Origin: Spirogloea muscicola
Lineage: Eukaryota; Streptophyta; Zygnematophyceae; Spirogloeales; Spirogloeaceae
Assembly: GCA_009602725.1 (NCBI GenBank)
Contig: WELB01000062.1
Location: 629,503 to 693,502 of the forward strand
DNA length: 64,000 nt
Reading direction: 5' to 3'
Shown: positions 23,236 to 38,400 of the stretch, piece by piece
How the letters are laid out: each line of letters begins with the position of its first letter
Position numbering within the stretch: position 1 is the stretch's first letter
Translations under genes and position numbers: made by a program
Notes under the pieces: model-generated
What the model saw: only the letters and a program-made list of their open reading frames with translations
What the model was told of the DNA's origin: nothing
Database searches by the model: none

Positions 23236-24879
23236 ATGGGGAGGCCGATCTTCTATGACATCATCCAGCGGCCAGCCACCTCCGCGCTCATTGCCTTCTG
23301 CTCCGCCGTCTGGGTGTACATTCAGAAGCACAGCATCGGTGAGCCCACGGCTTCCTGCGTCACTCGTACACAAATACTCGCTGCATTTTCAGAGCTCCTA
23401 TTTGGCGATTATAGATGAGGCACGGCATGGCTGTAGCGCCAATTGAAAGCTGGAAGCTCGCAAGCAATTCTCATTAGACCCCCACCCCGCTTGCTTCTGA
23501 GGTCCCTCCGCCTGTTTTCGAAGTCGTTTCTGCACCTTGATTGCGCCACTTTGGAGCTGCACCTTGAGGACCGGTAGGTCCATGAATATGCGATGCACGA
23601 CCTGATTGTCTTTGTGCTCATGCAGGCTATGCTGACGTTGGCATCAACTACGAGGCAGTGGTGACGCAGTGCCAGTACTGGCGCCTCCTCACAGCGGCCT
23701 TCTCCCATGTCAGCGTTGTACACCTGGTCCTCAACATGAGCGCGCTGTGGAGCATCGGCACCGCGGAGGCGCTTGGCAACCTCGGGCTTGGCGCTAAATA
23801 CTACCTGAAGCAGACGCTCGTTCTCCTCTTACTGTCAGGGCCCCTTGTCATTGCCATGTACCACCTCCTCATCCATCGGTTTCGCTTAGGTGAGTAACAA
23901 AAAACGAGCCAAGACATGAAACACCCCTCCCTCCAGTCTGCATACAATTGCTATTGTTGGACAGTAACAGGATTCTGCAGTAGATGCCAAGCATTAGGAA
24001 AGGGAGTATAAGTTGAGCCGTTCAGGCATGTGCATAACAGCCGTCTGCCCCTTTCCCCACTAAACATGCGTACTGAACAGTGTGGGTGTCATAATTGCTG
24101 TGGACCCCTTTGTACTTCCTGTGGCTGCTGTGTTAAATGACAGAGACTACTGTTGGAACAGCCTACTATAAGCCCAGTATATCACCTTATGATCCTTAAT
24201 ATCTACTTCTGAATCTTACACTGTACTTCCTTACTCAGGAGAGCACTTGGCTGCTTTCCTTCAGTTACGCACCTGTGGCTGATCATGTATCTGCTGTCAG
24301 ACCATTACAGAAGGGTTGTGGCGGTCGGGTACTCCTGCGTGGTCTTTGGATGGATGACGGTGTTGGCAGTCAAGCAACCATCTTCTCGCCTGGACCTCTT
24401 TGGGCTCTTCTCCTTACCCATCAATCTGGCCCCCTTTGAGAGCCTGGTGTTGACATCAATCGTCGTCCCTCAGGTGCAAGTGTTGAGACTGCTGGAAGTA
24501 GGGTAACAGGGATGATAGATAGAGCCGACTGCTACTTTCCTGTTCGTGAGTCAGGATTGACATTGCAATGTGGCCTACTCAGGAGAACCTGAACTGGGTA
24601 GATAGGCACTAGCAGCCTCATTTGCTTCATCTTGTCAGCGTGACTGCTCGAGCAACATGAGATTTGCGAGGGCTTTGCAGGCGAGCTTTATGGGGCACCT
24701 TGCTGGCATCCTCGTGGGTTATGCAGTGGCATGGGAGATATTACCTGCCCTGTCCGACTATTGGACGGTCTCGCTCCTGCTCTGGCTCACACTGGGGTTC
24801 ACTGTGAGCCTCAAGCAAACGAGCACGCTCGCCATGCCGTTCATAAGCATCCAAACCGTCCAGGACCCCACGCTACAAG
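23236..24879 (+). CDS. RBL13: Rhomboid-family membrane protein, plant RBL13 type
   Basis: Exons: 23236-23338, 23626-23889, 24301-24473, 24681-24879, each joined in frame by GT-AG introns. The C-terminal end is beyond 24879; short closing exons near 25380-25440 are possible but not settled. The start [17 protein letters not shown] is chosen because an upstream frame (23156) stops before it and the N-terminus matches the plant family. Rhomboid hallmarks in order: [15 protein letters not shown] (first His/Asn region), [13 protein letters not shown] with the presumed nucleophile Ser, and [11 protein letters not shown] with the catalytic His. Here Ser is followed by Cys instead of the usual Gly, as in plant RBL13. 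Rhomboids cut within or near membranes; substrate and compartment are not known here. Upstream lies retroelement debris, then a GC-rich island at 22970-23160 that is the likely promoter. Confidence 0.85.
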
Positions 24880-25580
24880 GTATCTGTGCCCTACTGCAGC
24901 TAGGCTATCAGATTGATGATGGTCATCATTTGTGTGTCCAGAGACGATAGGAGAGCTTGTGTGCACATTGCGTAGTCATATGCTTGCCAATAGCAAAATG
25001 CCTCATGCAGCAGGTGTGAATGGTATTTGCAGCTCTGAGACCAGTGAGTGCTGCCACAGCGCACAGAGCAGCCGTGCCCCTTCCTACAAGCCAATCTTCT
25101 GAAGGAGATAACAATGTTTGACTGAGACATTCGACAGTGTAGCTGTCAAGCATGACTTGTCCACGATTGGCAGGAATAATTCTAACAGGCTCTTGTGCAT
25201 GGCATGGATATAGTGGACAGGCCCTCTGCATTCCTCTTGCCAGCCTCATTAGAAGAAGCTATCGAGCATAACAAGGCCGTAGGACTGTACAGCAGCATTC
25301 AAACGGCCTAGCATCCAATATTGACGCTGTGCAGAGGATACCCTCTTTGCAATGCGTGCTTGCCTTTCTTTCTTGTACTCTAGTTCGGTAACATACTAAG
25401 CGTGAAGTGGAGGAGGACCTGTGGACGTGGTCTTACGTGTAGAGAAATTCAAGCACTGCAAGAAGTGCAGATTAAGCAAGCGGCTTTTGGGATGCAGAGC
25501 GTAAGAGGAACAACTACGAGTCCCTTCAAGAAGGGCTATGCACGAACAAGAATGCAAGAATACTTGGAGCAGGGCATGAG
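24880..25580 (+). other. 3' region of the RBL13-like gene, final exon unresolved
   Basis: After the GTATCT donor at 24880 at least two acceptors near 25383-25408 would add only 2-12 residues before a stop. One of them reads EEDLWTWSYV. No other gene is recognised before the retroelement debris begins near 25590. Confidence 0.35.
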
Positions 25581-25589
25581 TAGCAACGG

Positions 25590-26120
25590 TGGTCGAGGGA
25601 AGGGGGGGGGGGAGAGCGCTGCTGGTGGCCGATACCAGTGCTTTTCACAGCCCTCTCCGCGCTGGAAGAGTATTTCCCCTCTACTTTATGGCCACGCAGT
25701 GGGCAGTGCAGAACATAGAAAGCTGCAGCATTACTTCGACTACCCCCACTGCTACAAGCTCCTGCCGCAGTCCAGCAGCAGTCGATATCTTTGGCTGTTT
25801 AGGTCCTCAAATTCACACTCTCCTTCAGAATATTGCCGCTCTAGGCTATGCACAACGCGCACATGGGCTTCGGGTTGAAACGGGCTTGCCTGCTGCATAT
25901 CTGTCGTTCTTGCATGTCGGCTTGTTTACAGCGTGTGGACCTTGTCCATTGTCTTTGGGCTGGCCTTTCCCAGCCCCTGCCCTCTGTGGGCGAGCAATTC
26001 CTGCTCAGGCTCATGCTTTGCACCAGAAAGCTGGGCGAGCTCTAGTTGGTGGCAGAAGGGCTTGGGATTTGCCATCTGGTGACCTTCATGTGCTGACCCG
26101 TGGTTACTGAGCGGGCCGAT
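25590..26120 (+). mobile_element. Family A retrotransposon copy interrupted by a hairpin module
   Basis: The sequence from about 25690 (GHAVGSAEHRKLQHY in frame) to the stop at 26110 parallels the intact copy at 21620-21994. It has a frameshift near 25770, a deletion near 25912 and an inserted 68-bp module at 25934-26001. The 3'-UTR follows to about 26190. Because the module length is not a multiple of three, the C-terminal frame is broken there as well. Confidence 0.7.
25934..26001 (+). repeat. 68-bp mobile hairpin module inserted in a retrotransposon copy
   Basis: Three uninterrupted copies (17890, 21863, 63087) read ..CAGCGxGCTCxGGCT.. across this point. Here a 68-base segment sits between CAGCG and TGCTCAGG, so the empty and filled sites can be compared directly. 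The insert carries GGACCTTGTCC (an imperfect palindrome), then the stem GGGCTGG..CCAGCCC, then TGGGCGAGCAATTCC. A TG dinucleotide is present at both borders, either a 2-bp target duplication or alignment ambiguity. No coding capacity. Confidence 0.8.
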
Positions 26121-26189
26121 TTGCAGTAGGTGATGTACGTCGTCAGACGTGCTTGCCTTTGTACTTGGCCAGTTTGGCGAAGTACTTCA

Positions 26190-26490
26190 CTCGCGAAGAC
26201 ACACCCCTTTCATCATTTGCTCTCGCTGCGGCCTCCGGCTTTCGTCAGGGGGATAGTTTTCCGGCAGCTAGTCTGTCGGATGTGAGGCTCCTCACTCGTA
26301 ACTACTGAGTGGTCCATCCTCCCCCGTTCTGCCATAGCCTCTCCAGGCCCCGCAGTCGCTGCTTAGCTCGTAATTTGGCCCCTTCGAACCTTGTCAATTC
26401 TTTTCGGGCTGGCTTCACACAGCCCTTGCCCCCATTGGGAGACCCACTTCTTTCATCGTATGCGCACCGCACACATTCTCTCGTCTTCAT
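26190..26490 (+). mobile_element. Family D retrotransposon tail with class II hairpin module
   Basis: The coding end (VRLLTRNY, stop near 26307) and UTR are nearly identical to 18265-18400 (+) and, reversed, 30215-30400. The class II module (CGGGCTGGCTTCACACAGCCC and TTGCCCCCATTGGGAG) occupies about 26388-26455. The high identity among the three copies points to recent activity of this family. Confidence 0.65.
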
Positions 26491-26589
26491 CAGCACGCGG
26501 TTGCGGGGGGGGCGCCCGGTAGGGCGTCGTCGAGAGGAACGGTCACTGGCGGCCCGTGAGGCGGGGCGAGGCGGGGGTTGGGGGTTTGA

Positions 26590-29473
<2,884 letters not shown>

Positions 29474-32400
29474 TCCAAGAAGTGGATGGTGGATGTCCTT
29501 GTTATAGGCCTTGAAGTAGCTTAAATTTTCTTACAACACCGTACCTTAGGACATAGGGCCACACAGGATGTCGCTTGAGCACCTATTGTACATTGGATTC
29601 TGGACAGAGCTGAACGTGCTCTTAAGGGTGTGTCCCTTACATTTCATTAGGAACGTTCTCAACTCGCTGTTCCAGCTCTTCTGGTACCTCTGCCTACGAT
29701 CTCTGTCTTGTGCTCCTAACATGTGGTAAGAGCTACAAGGATGGGATTGGGAGCCTCTAGGCTGTGCACTTGGCCTTCTGAGCTAGAGATGTCTGCGTTA
29801 CATTCAAGCCAGCACGCTGGTAGCTAGAAAGTGAGAGTCCACTCCGGACCTCATTTGCAGTAATACTGTAGTATTACTGCAAATGGTAATACTATCCGTA
29901 ATACTAGTAGTATTACTGAATAGTATTACCAAGGATGAGGCTCTTCCAAAGAGGCGAGGGCTCTGGAAAGCCAGCCCAGTTGAACATACACCAGCTTGCT
30001 GGTCGTGCATTAGCCCAGGCTAACGGCTTCCGTGGTGGTGGTTTGGCTCCTCAGTATAGCTCGTCAGATATGCATGTGCTCCTCGGGGATGTTAGTGTCC
30101 CCCTTAGCCAGCTCATTACCCAGTTAAAACGGAAGTGCTCGCCCGTAGAGAAGAAGTGGGTCTCCCAATGGGGGCAAGGGCTGTGAGAAGCCAGCCCGAA
30201 AAGAATTGACAAGGTTCGAAGGGGCCAGACTACGAGCTAAGCAGCGACTTCGGGGCCTGAAGAGGCTATGGCAGAACGGGGGAGGATGGACCACTCAGTA
30301 GTTACGAGTGAGGAGCCTCACATCCGACAGACTAGCTGCCGGAAAAATATCCCCCTGACGAAAGCCGGAGGCCGCTGCGAGAGCACGGCCAGCACACAGA
30401 TGCATGGCGTGGGCCATGGACCGCTGGAGGGAGACGGACAACCGCATACGATATACCTGAGCCCACGAGCCAGCGGCGTTGAAGTCAGCCGGTTCACTGC
30501 GCCTGCGGGACACAGCGCGCCGTGCAAGCCTGGCCAGCAGGTCGAGCCAGTGGGACCCGAGAGCCCCGTGCACGTCCACAGCCAGGGGACGAACTCATCG
30601 GCAGCCGGGTGGTCGGCGTCTTTGGCCGCCTTGCTGCGAGCGACCTTCGCCGCAGCATGGCCAGCCCAAAGAATTCACGTGTATTTGAAGCAAACGAAGG
30701 CCAAATGGAGGCTCGGTGCCCTTTGGAGGCTTCTTGCTTTCTGGAGGCTCGGTGCCCTTTGGGTCTTGTGTCCTGCTACCGCATGCGATTGTCTATGTCC
30801 CTCCAGCGCTCCCAGGCGCTTGCTTTGCACCGCCGCGCCGGTCGCGCACTTGCAGCAGCCTCTGGCTTTGCGCAAGCGGGGTTGCTCTTCCTCCCGTCAG
30901 CTCATCTGACTTGCTACTGCTGACCCGGGGGTACTACGAGCGCCCTGTCTGCCTAGCCTGTGGCTCCGTCAAGAACACCACCTATATGCATCTGGCTGGC
31001 TTTCACAGCCGCTCTTTCAACATCAGCAACCGCATTCTTCTTAACGTCATTAGCCGCATTCTCCCCTTTGAGGCGGGCCACCGCTGCTCGCGCGTAGGAG
31101 CCACTTGTCATGCCCTGGGGTGGCAGGCCCACGGCGCCGCCGCCGCCGCATTTGCCGCCGCCGCCGCCGCCGCGTTTGCCGCCGCCGGATGGGGCACGGC
31201 GGGGCGGCCGNNNNNNNNNNNNNNNNNNNNNNNNNNNNNNNNNNNNNNNNNNNNNNNNNNNNNNNNNNNNNNNNNNNNNNNNNNNNNNNNNNNNNNNNNN
31301 NNNNNNNNNNNNNNNNNNNNNNNNNNNNNNNNNNNNNNNNNNNGCCGCGGCGGGGCCGCCGGCGGCGCTGGACGTGCTGGCGGCGGTGGAGAAGGACGCC
31401 GTGGCGGTGGCGCAGGGGCTCGCGCGGCTCGTCGACGCCCTGCGCGCGGCCCTGGAGGAGGTGGGCGCTCGTTTCCTCGCACTACGACGGACCCACGATG
31501 GAGCTCAGCGAGCACCAACGCTGCCGTCGACGCCGCTGCCGCTGCTGCAGCGGGCGCTGCGGCCTCCCTCCCTGCCCGCCCACCCCGCCGCAGTTGTTGC
31601 CGCCACTGCATTCGCGGAGGAGCGCAGCTGCTAGCCTCATACAGGCGACGGGGTTCGACTCGCCTGGCACGAGTCATCCACGTTCAGCTGCGCGACATGC
31701 AGGTCCTGGGCAGCGTGTCCGCCCACCTGCGGTGCCACAGTGACGCTGTCGGCGCCCTGCAGGACGCTGGTGAGACGTCGCCGCACCATGAGGGCCTGTG
31801 CTGCCGCTGCAGCTCACCTGCAATGTGGCCAACTCGTGCACCTGGATTCTCTGTCCTGCAATCCTAGCCCGAACCTGTACACAAAGCCCTGGTACCACTC
31901 ATGAGTGCTCCGCACTGGACTTTGACCACTGCCGCTGGGTCGTGGGTCTGAGCCGCCACCTTCTGTTCGCAGCCGTGGACGCAGCATACAAAGGCAACCG
32001 CTTTGTCAATGAGTGCCTCAGGTGACAAAGCTGACTAGTAGCCTCTTGTGATTCTTTGATGGAAGGCACAACAACCTTTGGCAAAAGTCATCTGGCAGAT
32101 GTCATATTTAATGCACGTTCATCTGGCTAGCTGAGCCTCTTAAGATTGAGCTACGGTCTGGACTGCCTCTGAGTGTTTGTACGGACATGGCCAGGCTGAA
32201 CGAGGAGATGCGTGGCATCCCAAATCTTGCGAGCCGCATGTGCGTCCACCCCCAATCCTTCATTGCGCAACCCTCTTTTAACCCTCACTCCATGCATGCC
32301 CTGTTCTTGTGCTCGAACTGTTTCGTCACATATCAGGATGCCCGTGCTTTTGAGCTTGCTCACTCCTCATGACTTCTGGCAAGATGCACTTGACCAGGCT

Positions 32401-35400
32401 TTGGGCAAACGCTGGTGGTAATGGCGACTCTTTTCCCGCAGAAAGGCGTTACGACTTGCTCTGGACCAATTGGAGGCACAAGCCAACCGTTATTTGCCCC
32501 GGGCTTGAGCATTCGTCCAGGCTCTGAGCATGGTCCTGCCAAAGCCTTGGATCCTGCACGTCTGCTCCAAGAGACACGTAGCAGCAACTTCAGGACGTGC
32601 ACACGCCATTTGCCACACGGGACCAAGGCCACACAAGGCCAAGGCACAAGGCCAAGCACCCAACAATCACCACTTCATCAATACTGTAAGGAGCCTGCCG
32701 GGAGCTTGAGTACGAGTCCCTTTGCATCAACAGAGGTCCAGACATTACCAAGTACACCAAAAGGTGTGCTACATGAATCCCAGTATCCTGCTACTTAGAG
32801 TCTGTGGGCCGGCTATTACCACTTTTGCAGCTCTACTTCCTATGTTTGTTCTGCCATAGCTGAGGGACTACGCTCACATTGTCCGGTGATGCAGAATTGC
32901 CAATTATGCATATACCCTTTCATTTATTCTGTGGCTGCTTTAGGACCTCTGACACACTCACTTGCATGACAAATGCAGGTCTCGATGTCCCAAGGAAGCT
33001 CGTATGTTGCAAGGGGAGGCTGTCACTGCACACTCAACTGGCTGGTAGCCAGCTACTAAGAAACAACACTATCTCAGCGCTCTTCAACCAACCACTTGCC
33101 AGAGTGAATATCTGGATGGAACACTTTGTTGATGCTCAGTTGGATGTGATCTTACATTCCATCTATTGGCCAAGTGGAGGCGTCACCCCTGCAGTAGGAC
33201 AGGAATGGTCATGACAAGAATCTGTACAGGTCGTTCTTGCTATTTCACAGCCTTACCACTTCAGTTCTAGCCGTAGATCGGCACTTATTATCGAGATTGC
33301 AATGACTTGGTGCAACCTCCATGCACTACACCAATAATACATGCTGTCCAATACATGCAGAATAGTTGCTGCATCTGATTTGTCAGCTCGGTGCCTGTTT
33401 AATGATCGCTATCTTCACATTCGACTGGAATCCCTCCCAAAAATGGTAGTCTTGGTCCAATCAAACAGCACTAGGCAGCGTGTCCGCCAGCTAACCTGCT
33501 TGCTGCACCACATTTGGATGAAACACCGTAAGATAGGGTTGTGCAGCTTGAACAGCATCCTAACAGGCCTGCACATGACAAGCCTGCCTTGTGCGCTACC
33601 CTGTTATTAATTTATATCACCTACACGTGGGGCAGCCAGACATAACTCCATATGAGCTGCAGAGGAGTGCAAGTTAGCTATAGGGGGACACAGGTGCATA
33701 TTGTATTTCATAGCACTTGTGCTCCGTTGCAACACCACAGCTGACAATAAAGTCCTCGCCACCTCTGCTTTGTGACCAGCTTGTCAGATATTAAGGCCCA
33801 CAGCTTTCAGCTTTGACCAACTAGTCAAAGTAGTAGTCAGGCCATTCATACCTGAAGTACACGGAGTACCACAACCACTGGGCCGATCTACCTGCTGTGA
33901 CCCACTCTCCTGTAGTCTCCAAGCCTGATACGCCACCTCCCAGCGGAGCAAATTGTCCTAGATGTTTATACCTGCGCTTACAGTTCCTCAATGATCTGCT
34001 TCAGTCTCATGATATGACTCATAGTAAGCTGAATGAGCTGATTTGCTGACTCAATACAGCCCACAAATGGAGGGATGGTGACGAATAAAGACATTGCGGT
34101 GTTGTTGGCAAGCTGCACACATGAATGGCTGAAATCTGTGACGCCCCTCCCCCCGGATTCGAAGGGGGCCCTCCTCAGTGCCAGGGGGCTGTAACGCAAG
34201 CTTGTTAAAGCACTTCCCCAAATATTCTCCCTGCTGAGCGGCAACCTACAGAGGTGATGATGCAGAGAAGGAGAGCATGTCAGAAGTCAAATTGCTTGGT
34301 TGCCATCGAAAAGCTATGTCTTTCTTGAGGGCAACTTGTGACCTCTGCTGACTCTGTAGATGCACAGTTGGTTAGAGGAAAGCACCAATGAGAAGCCCTG
34401 CTACAGTACCTGAGCAGTTGCAGGAAGAGTCTTCATTTGTGCGTCTACTTTACAAATAGCCTCTTTGAATTTGGCGATGTCAACTGGCTTGTCCTGCCCA
34501 GGACCCTTGTCTCCGTCTTCCATGTCCTGCCATGCTTGAGCAACCCACTCTAATTGAGTGACCAAACGAAATAGGGCGTCATAAGGATGTGAACCCTAAA
34601 CCCTAAACCCACTAAATCTAACCTAAACCCGATGCCCTAATCTCAACCTAATCCTAAATCCTGATTTGACAGTAACCAACTTACTCCAATGAGATTGCGA
34701 ATCTGTCTTCGTTTCAGGTGGATTGCAATCTGTGGGTAACGGCCCTTGACTTCCTCCAGGATTGTCTTCAGCTCATCACGGGTAAGCTTGCCATCGCCAT
34801 TCTTGTCTGCTCGTTTGAAGAGGTAATTTATATCTTCCTGTACAGTATATACAGTACATGAAGAATATTAGGCAGCAGATACAAGCTGATCTCTCCACCA
34901 AATCACAGTAATACAAGTGATCTTTCAAGCCATATAGACCTGAAGGGACAATGTCTTCATGACCCCTTGGGAAAGCTTTGGCGAGTGTAAGTCAGTAAGC
35001 TGCAGCGAGAAAAGTGAGAAGTCGAGAGCAGAATGGAGACAGCTGCACCTGCATTTTTCTGTGCTCTATAGTTGCACAATCCCCAAGTGCCCAGACATCC
35101 CAAGTGCCCTTCACTCTCAGCCACTCGTCTGTTGCCAGGGCACGCCTGTCTTTCTGCAGTGGCAGTATGATTGTGGCTAAGAGGGGCTTGCAATCTGCTG
35201 ACAGATCCAGTACTGATGGGGAAGCAAACATTATATTGGGTTTCCTTCCTGCATTAGTGAAGCAGCATCTGCAGCTAAATTCAGCATCTCCTGCACCTGG
35301 CCAATCTTCTCCATAAAGTGCGCCACAACTGGTCGTGTGCCAATGCCCGTTGACCAGACAATCAACCCATAATCCATGCTGTACACCTTGCCTCCATCCT

Positions 35401-38400
35401 TGGATTTGATCGTAATGTCCTTATCAGTGACAGCGATGACACGAGCATTCGTTTTTACGTCAACCTTGTCACGGTTGAACTTTTTCTCAGCAAACTCCGT
35501 AATTTTCTTGTCAAACCTGTGGCCATACAGAGAAATCTCTCAAGAACAGTGCGTCCATTCTATGCAGGCGAAATTTACTATCGTAGAAATCAGACAACAG
35601 GTATAGCTCATTTGTAGGCATACTGCAGGGCCTGGTCATAACATGCCTACTCAGAAACTCAGATACCACAGCTTGCAAGGCGGAGCAAGCATAAGGCAAA
35701 AGAAGCAGTTTGCTTGTGATTACATCAATTGACTGTTCTGGTCGGGGAAGGGGTTGCAGCCTTACATGTTCAGAATGTGGTCCCCAGACTGAACCAGGGT
35801 GATGCTGGCTAGTTCAGTCAAGCCTGGGTACAGCTTCACAACATCCTCTTTGACAAAGTCATGAAGCTCAGCTGCAAACTCCACGCCAGTGGGGCCTCCA
35901 CCCACAACCACAAAATGCAGCATCTTTCTTTTCTCCTCTATGCTCAGCATTGGCTTACTGGCAGACTCGAACAAATCGATCACATGCTCCCTGATCTCAG
36001 TAGCATCTTCCACTTCCTGCAGAGCTAGAACCGCTTCTGTAAGTCAATGTAAAGCACTGACCTATATCCATTTTAATAATAAGCCGCGCAGACATTATGA
36101 TAAATCTGAGATACCGTCTTGCCTGTCTGTACCTTCAGAAAGTGACAATACTCTTTGACGCCAGGTGTATTGAACGTGTTGACTTGAGCACCAACTGCAA
36201 CAACTAGGTAGTCATACTCCAGGTCAAACTCCTCCATCCCTGGGACCTTGGTCAGAGAGACGTCCTTCACTCGGACAATCTTGCTGTGAGGATCAATATT
36301 GCAGCATTCTGTCTCAAGGTACAGTGCTCTCTTTCTCCTCTGCACATGGGATGGAAATGTACGTCATGGGCAGTTAGATGCCAGTCAGGTGACTGTTTTT
36401 CCCAAGACTCCATGACGAGCCTGTGGCTGCCAAGGGCTGGCCAAGGGCTGGACCCTGACAGGGACAGAACCCCTTGTGATAGCAAGCTTGCTCAGAAGTG
36501 CCAAATTCCTGTACGAGCAGGTCAGCTAAGAGAGCTTCTTGCCAGCACCTTGCATTGTCTCAGTACAGTGAGCACCGGGCAGATACTTCAATAGCCAATG
36601 TGCTGGGACAGCAGCGGCTGAGCTGTGCAGGCAACATGCTGCTCAGAGCTACAGGTCTTGCGTTCTTGCTTACACTCCAGAGCATGCGGCGCACTGGCTC
36701 CGCGATGCTCCGAGCTTCCACTGTGCCGTTGGTCACGCTGGGAAGAAGGGGCGTGAAGACGAAGTAGTTCCTCGGCGAGATGATGGTGATGTCGTACAGG
36801 TCGGAGTTGATGGTCTTGAGGACCGAGATGGCGCCCCATCCAGAGCCCAGGATGATCATGCGCTTCTTGCGGGGAGCGGAGGCTGCTGCAGCGGCGGGAT
36901 CCGCCTCTTTGCGGACCTGCTCGACCTCAGACGGGTCCTCGGGGTCCACGATACCGGAGGGAGGCGGCAGCTTCGGCGGCGCGTCGGCGAGCGCCACGGA
37001 GAGGCTCCCATAGCCACTGCAGGAGAAGTTGACGGTGAGCTTGCTCAGAATGGCCGGCCTGCAGCATCGTCAGGCGCAGGCCGCTGCTGCGCGTGCTCGG
37101 CAGGACCTCCCCACAGCAAGCTGCTTTCGAAAGCCACTATCGAGCGGGGCCGCGCCTGGCAGCGAGGCCGAGTGCGATTGGAGCGGCGGCGTAGTGCTGC
37201 CAGGAGCGGCCGTGGCGGCCCCCGCTGAAGTTCGCGCCCGGCCGCAAGCCCGGCCCCGCGCGAGCTCGCCCCGGCGCCACCTGCGGCGGCAAGCGATCCA
37301 GACGGATCAGCTGGCGCGACGGCTAAGCCCGTCTCAAGCGGACGGCGGCGCCGCGAAATGGCCTGCGATATGGAGCGGCTGGCACGACGGGCCGGCGCGA
37401 TCGGCGGCAGTACCGGCTGGCCGCGCGGCGCGGCCGTTGGCGAGGCCCGCTGCAGCCAGGCGCGCAGCAGGCGCGCGGCGNCGCGGCCGCTGCGGCCAGC
37501 GGCCGGGGATGGGGGGCGGCAATTGTTCTGTGTATTACGTGACGAAGGGCCTGAGTGATAGAAGGACCCTTGCCAGTAGAGGGCGATGGCCGTGATTGGC
37601 CCCCTAGAAATTAAGTGAATAAAGTTCAAAGGGGGGGCTAGGAAAGCGTCAAAGCAACGGCGACTCAAGTGGCCAAGTGGCCGGAGTGGCCAAGTACGAA
37701 GGCAAGCGCATTGACAGATGTACATCGCTTGCTGCTAAGCGGACCTGCTCAGTAAAGTAACTACGAGTCAGCGGGGGGGAAGAGGGGAGCACGTGCCACG
37801 TGGCGGTCGCGAGGGGGCAGACAGGCCATGCTGCCGGCAAAGCACGAGGAGAAAGCCGAGGAAAAAGTGGCTACTAACCTGGCCACTCACATCGCCTACT
37901 ACTGGAAGCGCCTTCGAAATACGTATTACGTAGCTTGCTTTGTTTCTTGTTGTGCTTGTTACTCTTGGCGCTTCCCCTGGACCCCCTTCTCGTACTTTGT
38001 TCCTTCTTTTTTGGGCTGGCTTTTCCAGCCCCTATCCTCAATGAGCGAGCCCTTTCTTCGAAACTGAGTGCTTGGTGGGCGAGCGCCGTCAGGATCGACG
38101 GAGCGGCGACACTGCCTGCCGCGCCCCGGCGGGGGGCATGTACGGAAAGGAGCGGCTGCTGACTAGAGAGCGGCTGCTGACTAGGGGTTAGTCTTGATTC
38201 CTCTTCGTTGTGGCCAGTTGCGGTGTGGGTTTAGCGCCTCTCGGCCCTATGGCCATTTCCTTTGGCCATTGGCTTCACTTCGGTCACCAATGGTACTATT
38301 TCTCGCCCATCCGTCCCAGCTGCGGCTTTTCCCGCAACCCACCCCCGGCCAGTCGCCGCCATGGCCGCAGCCGCAGCCGTCGCCGCCGCCGCGGCCGCGC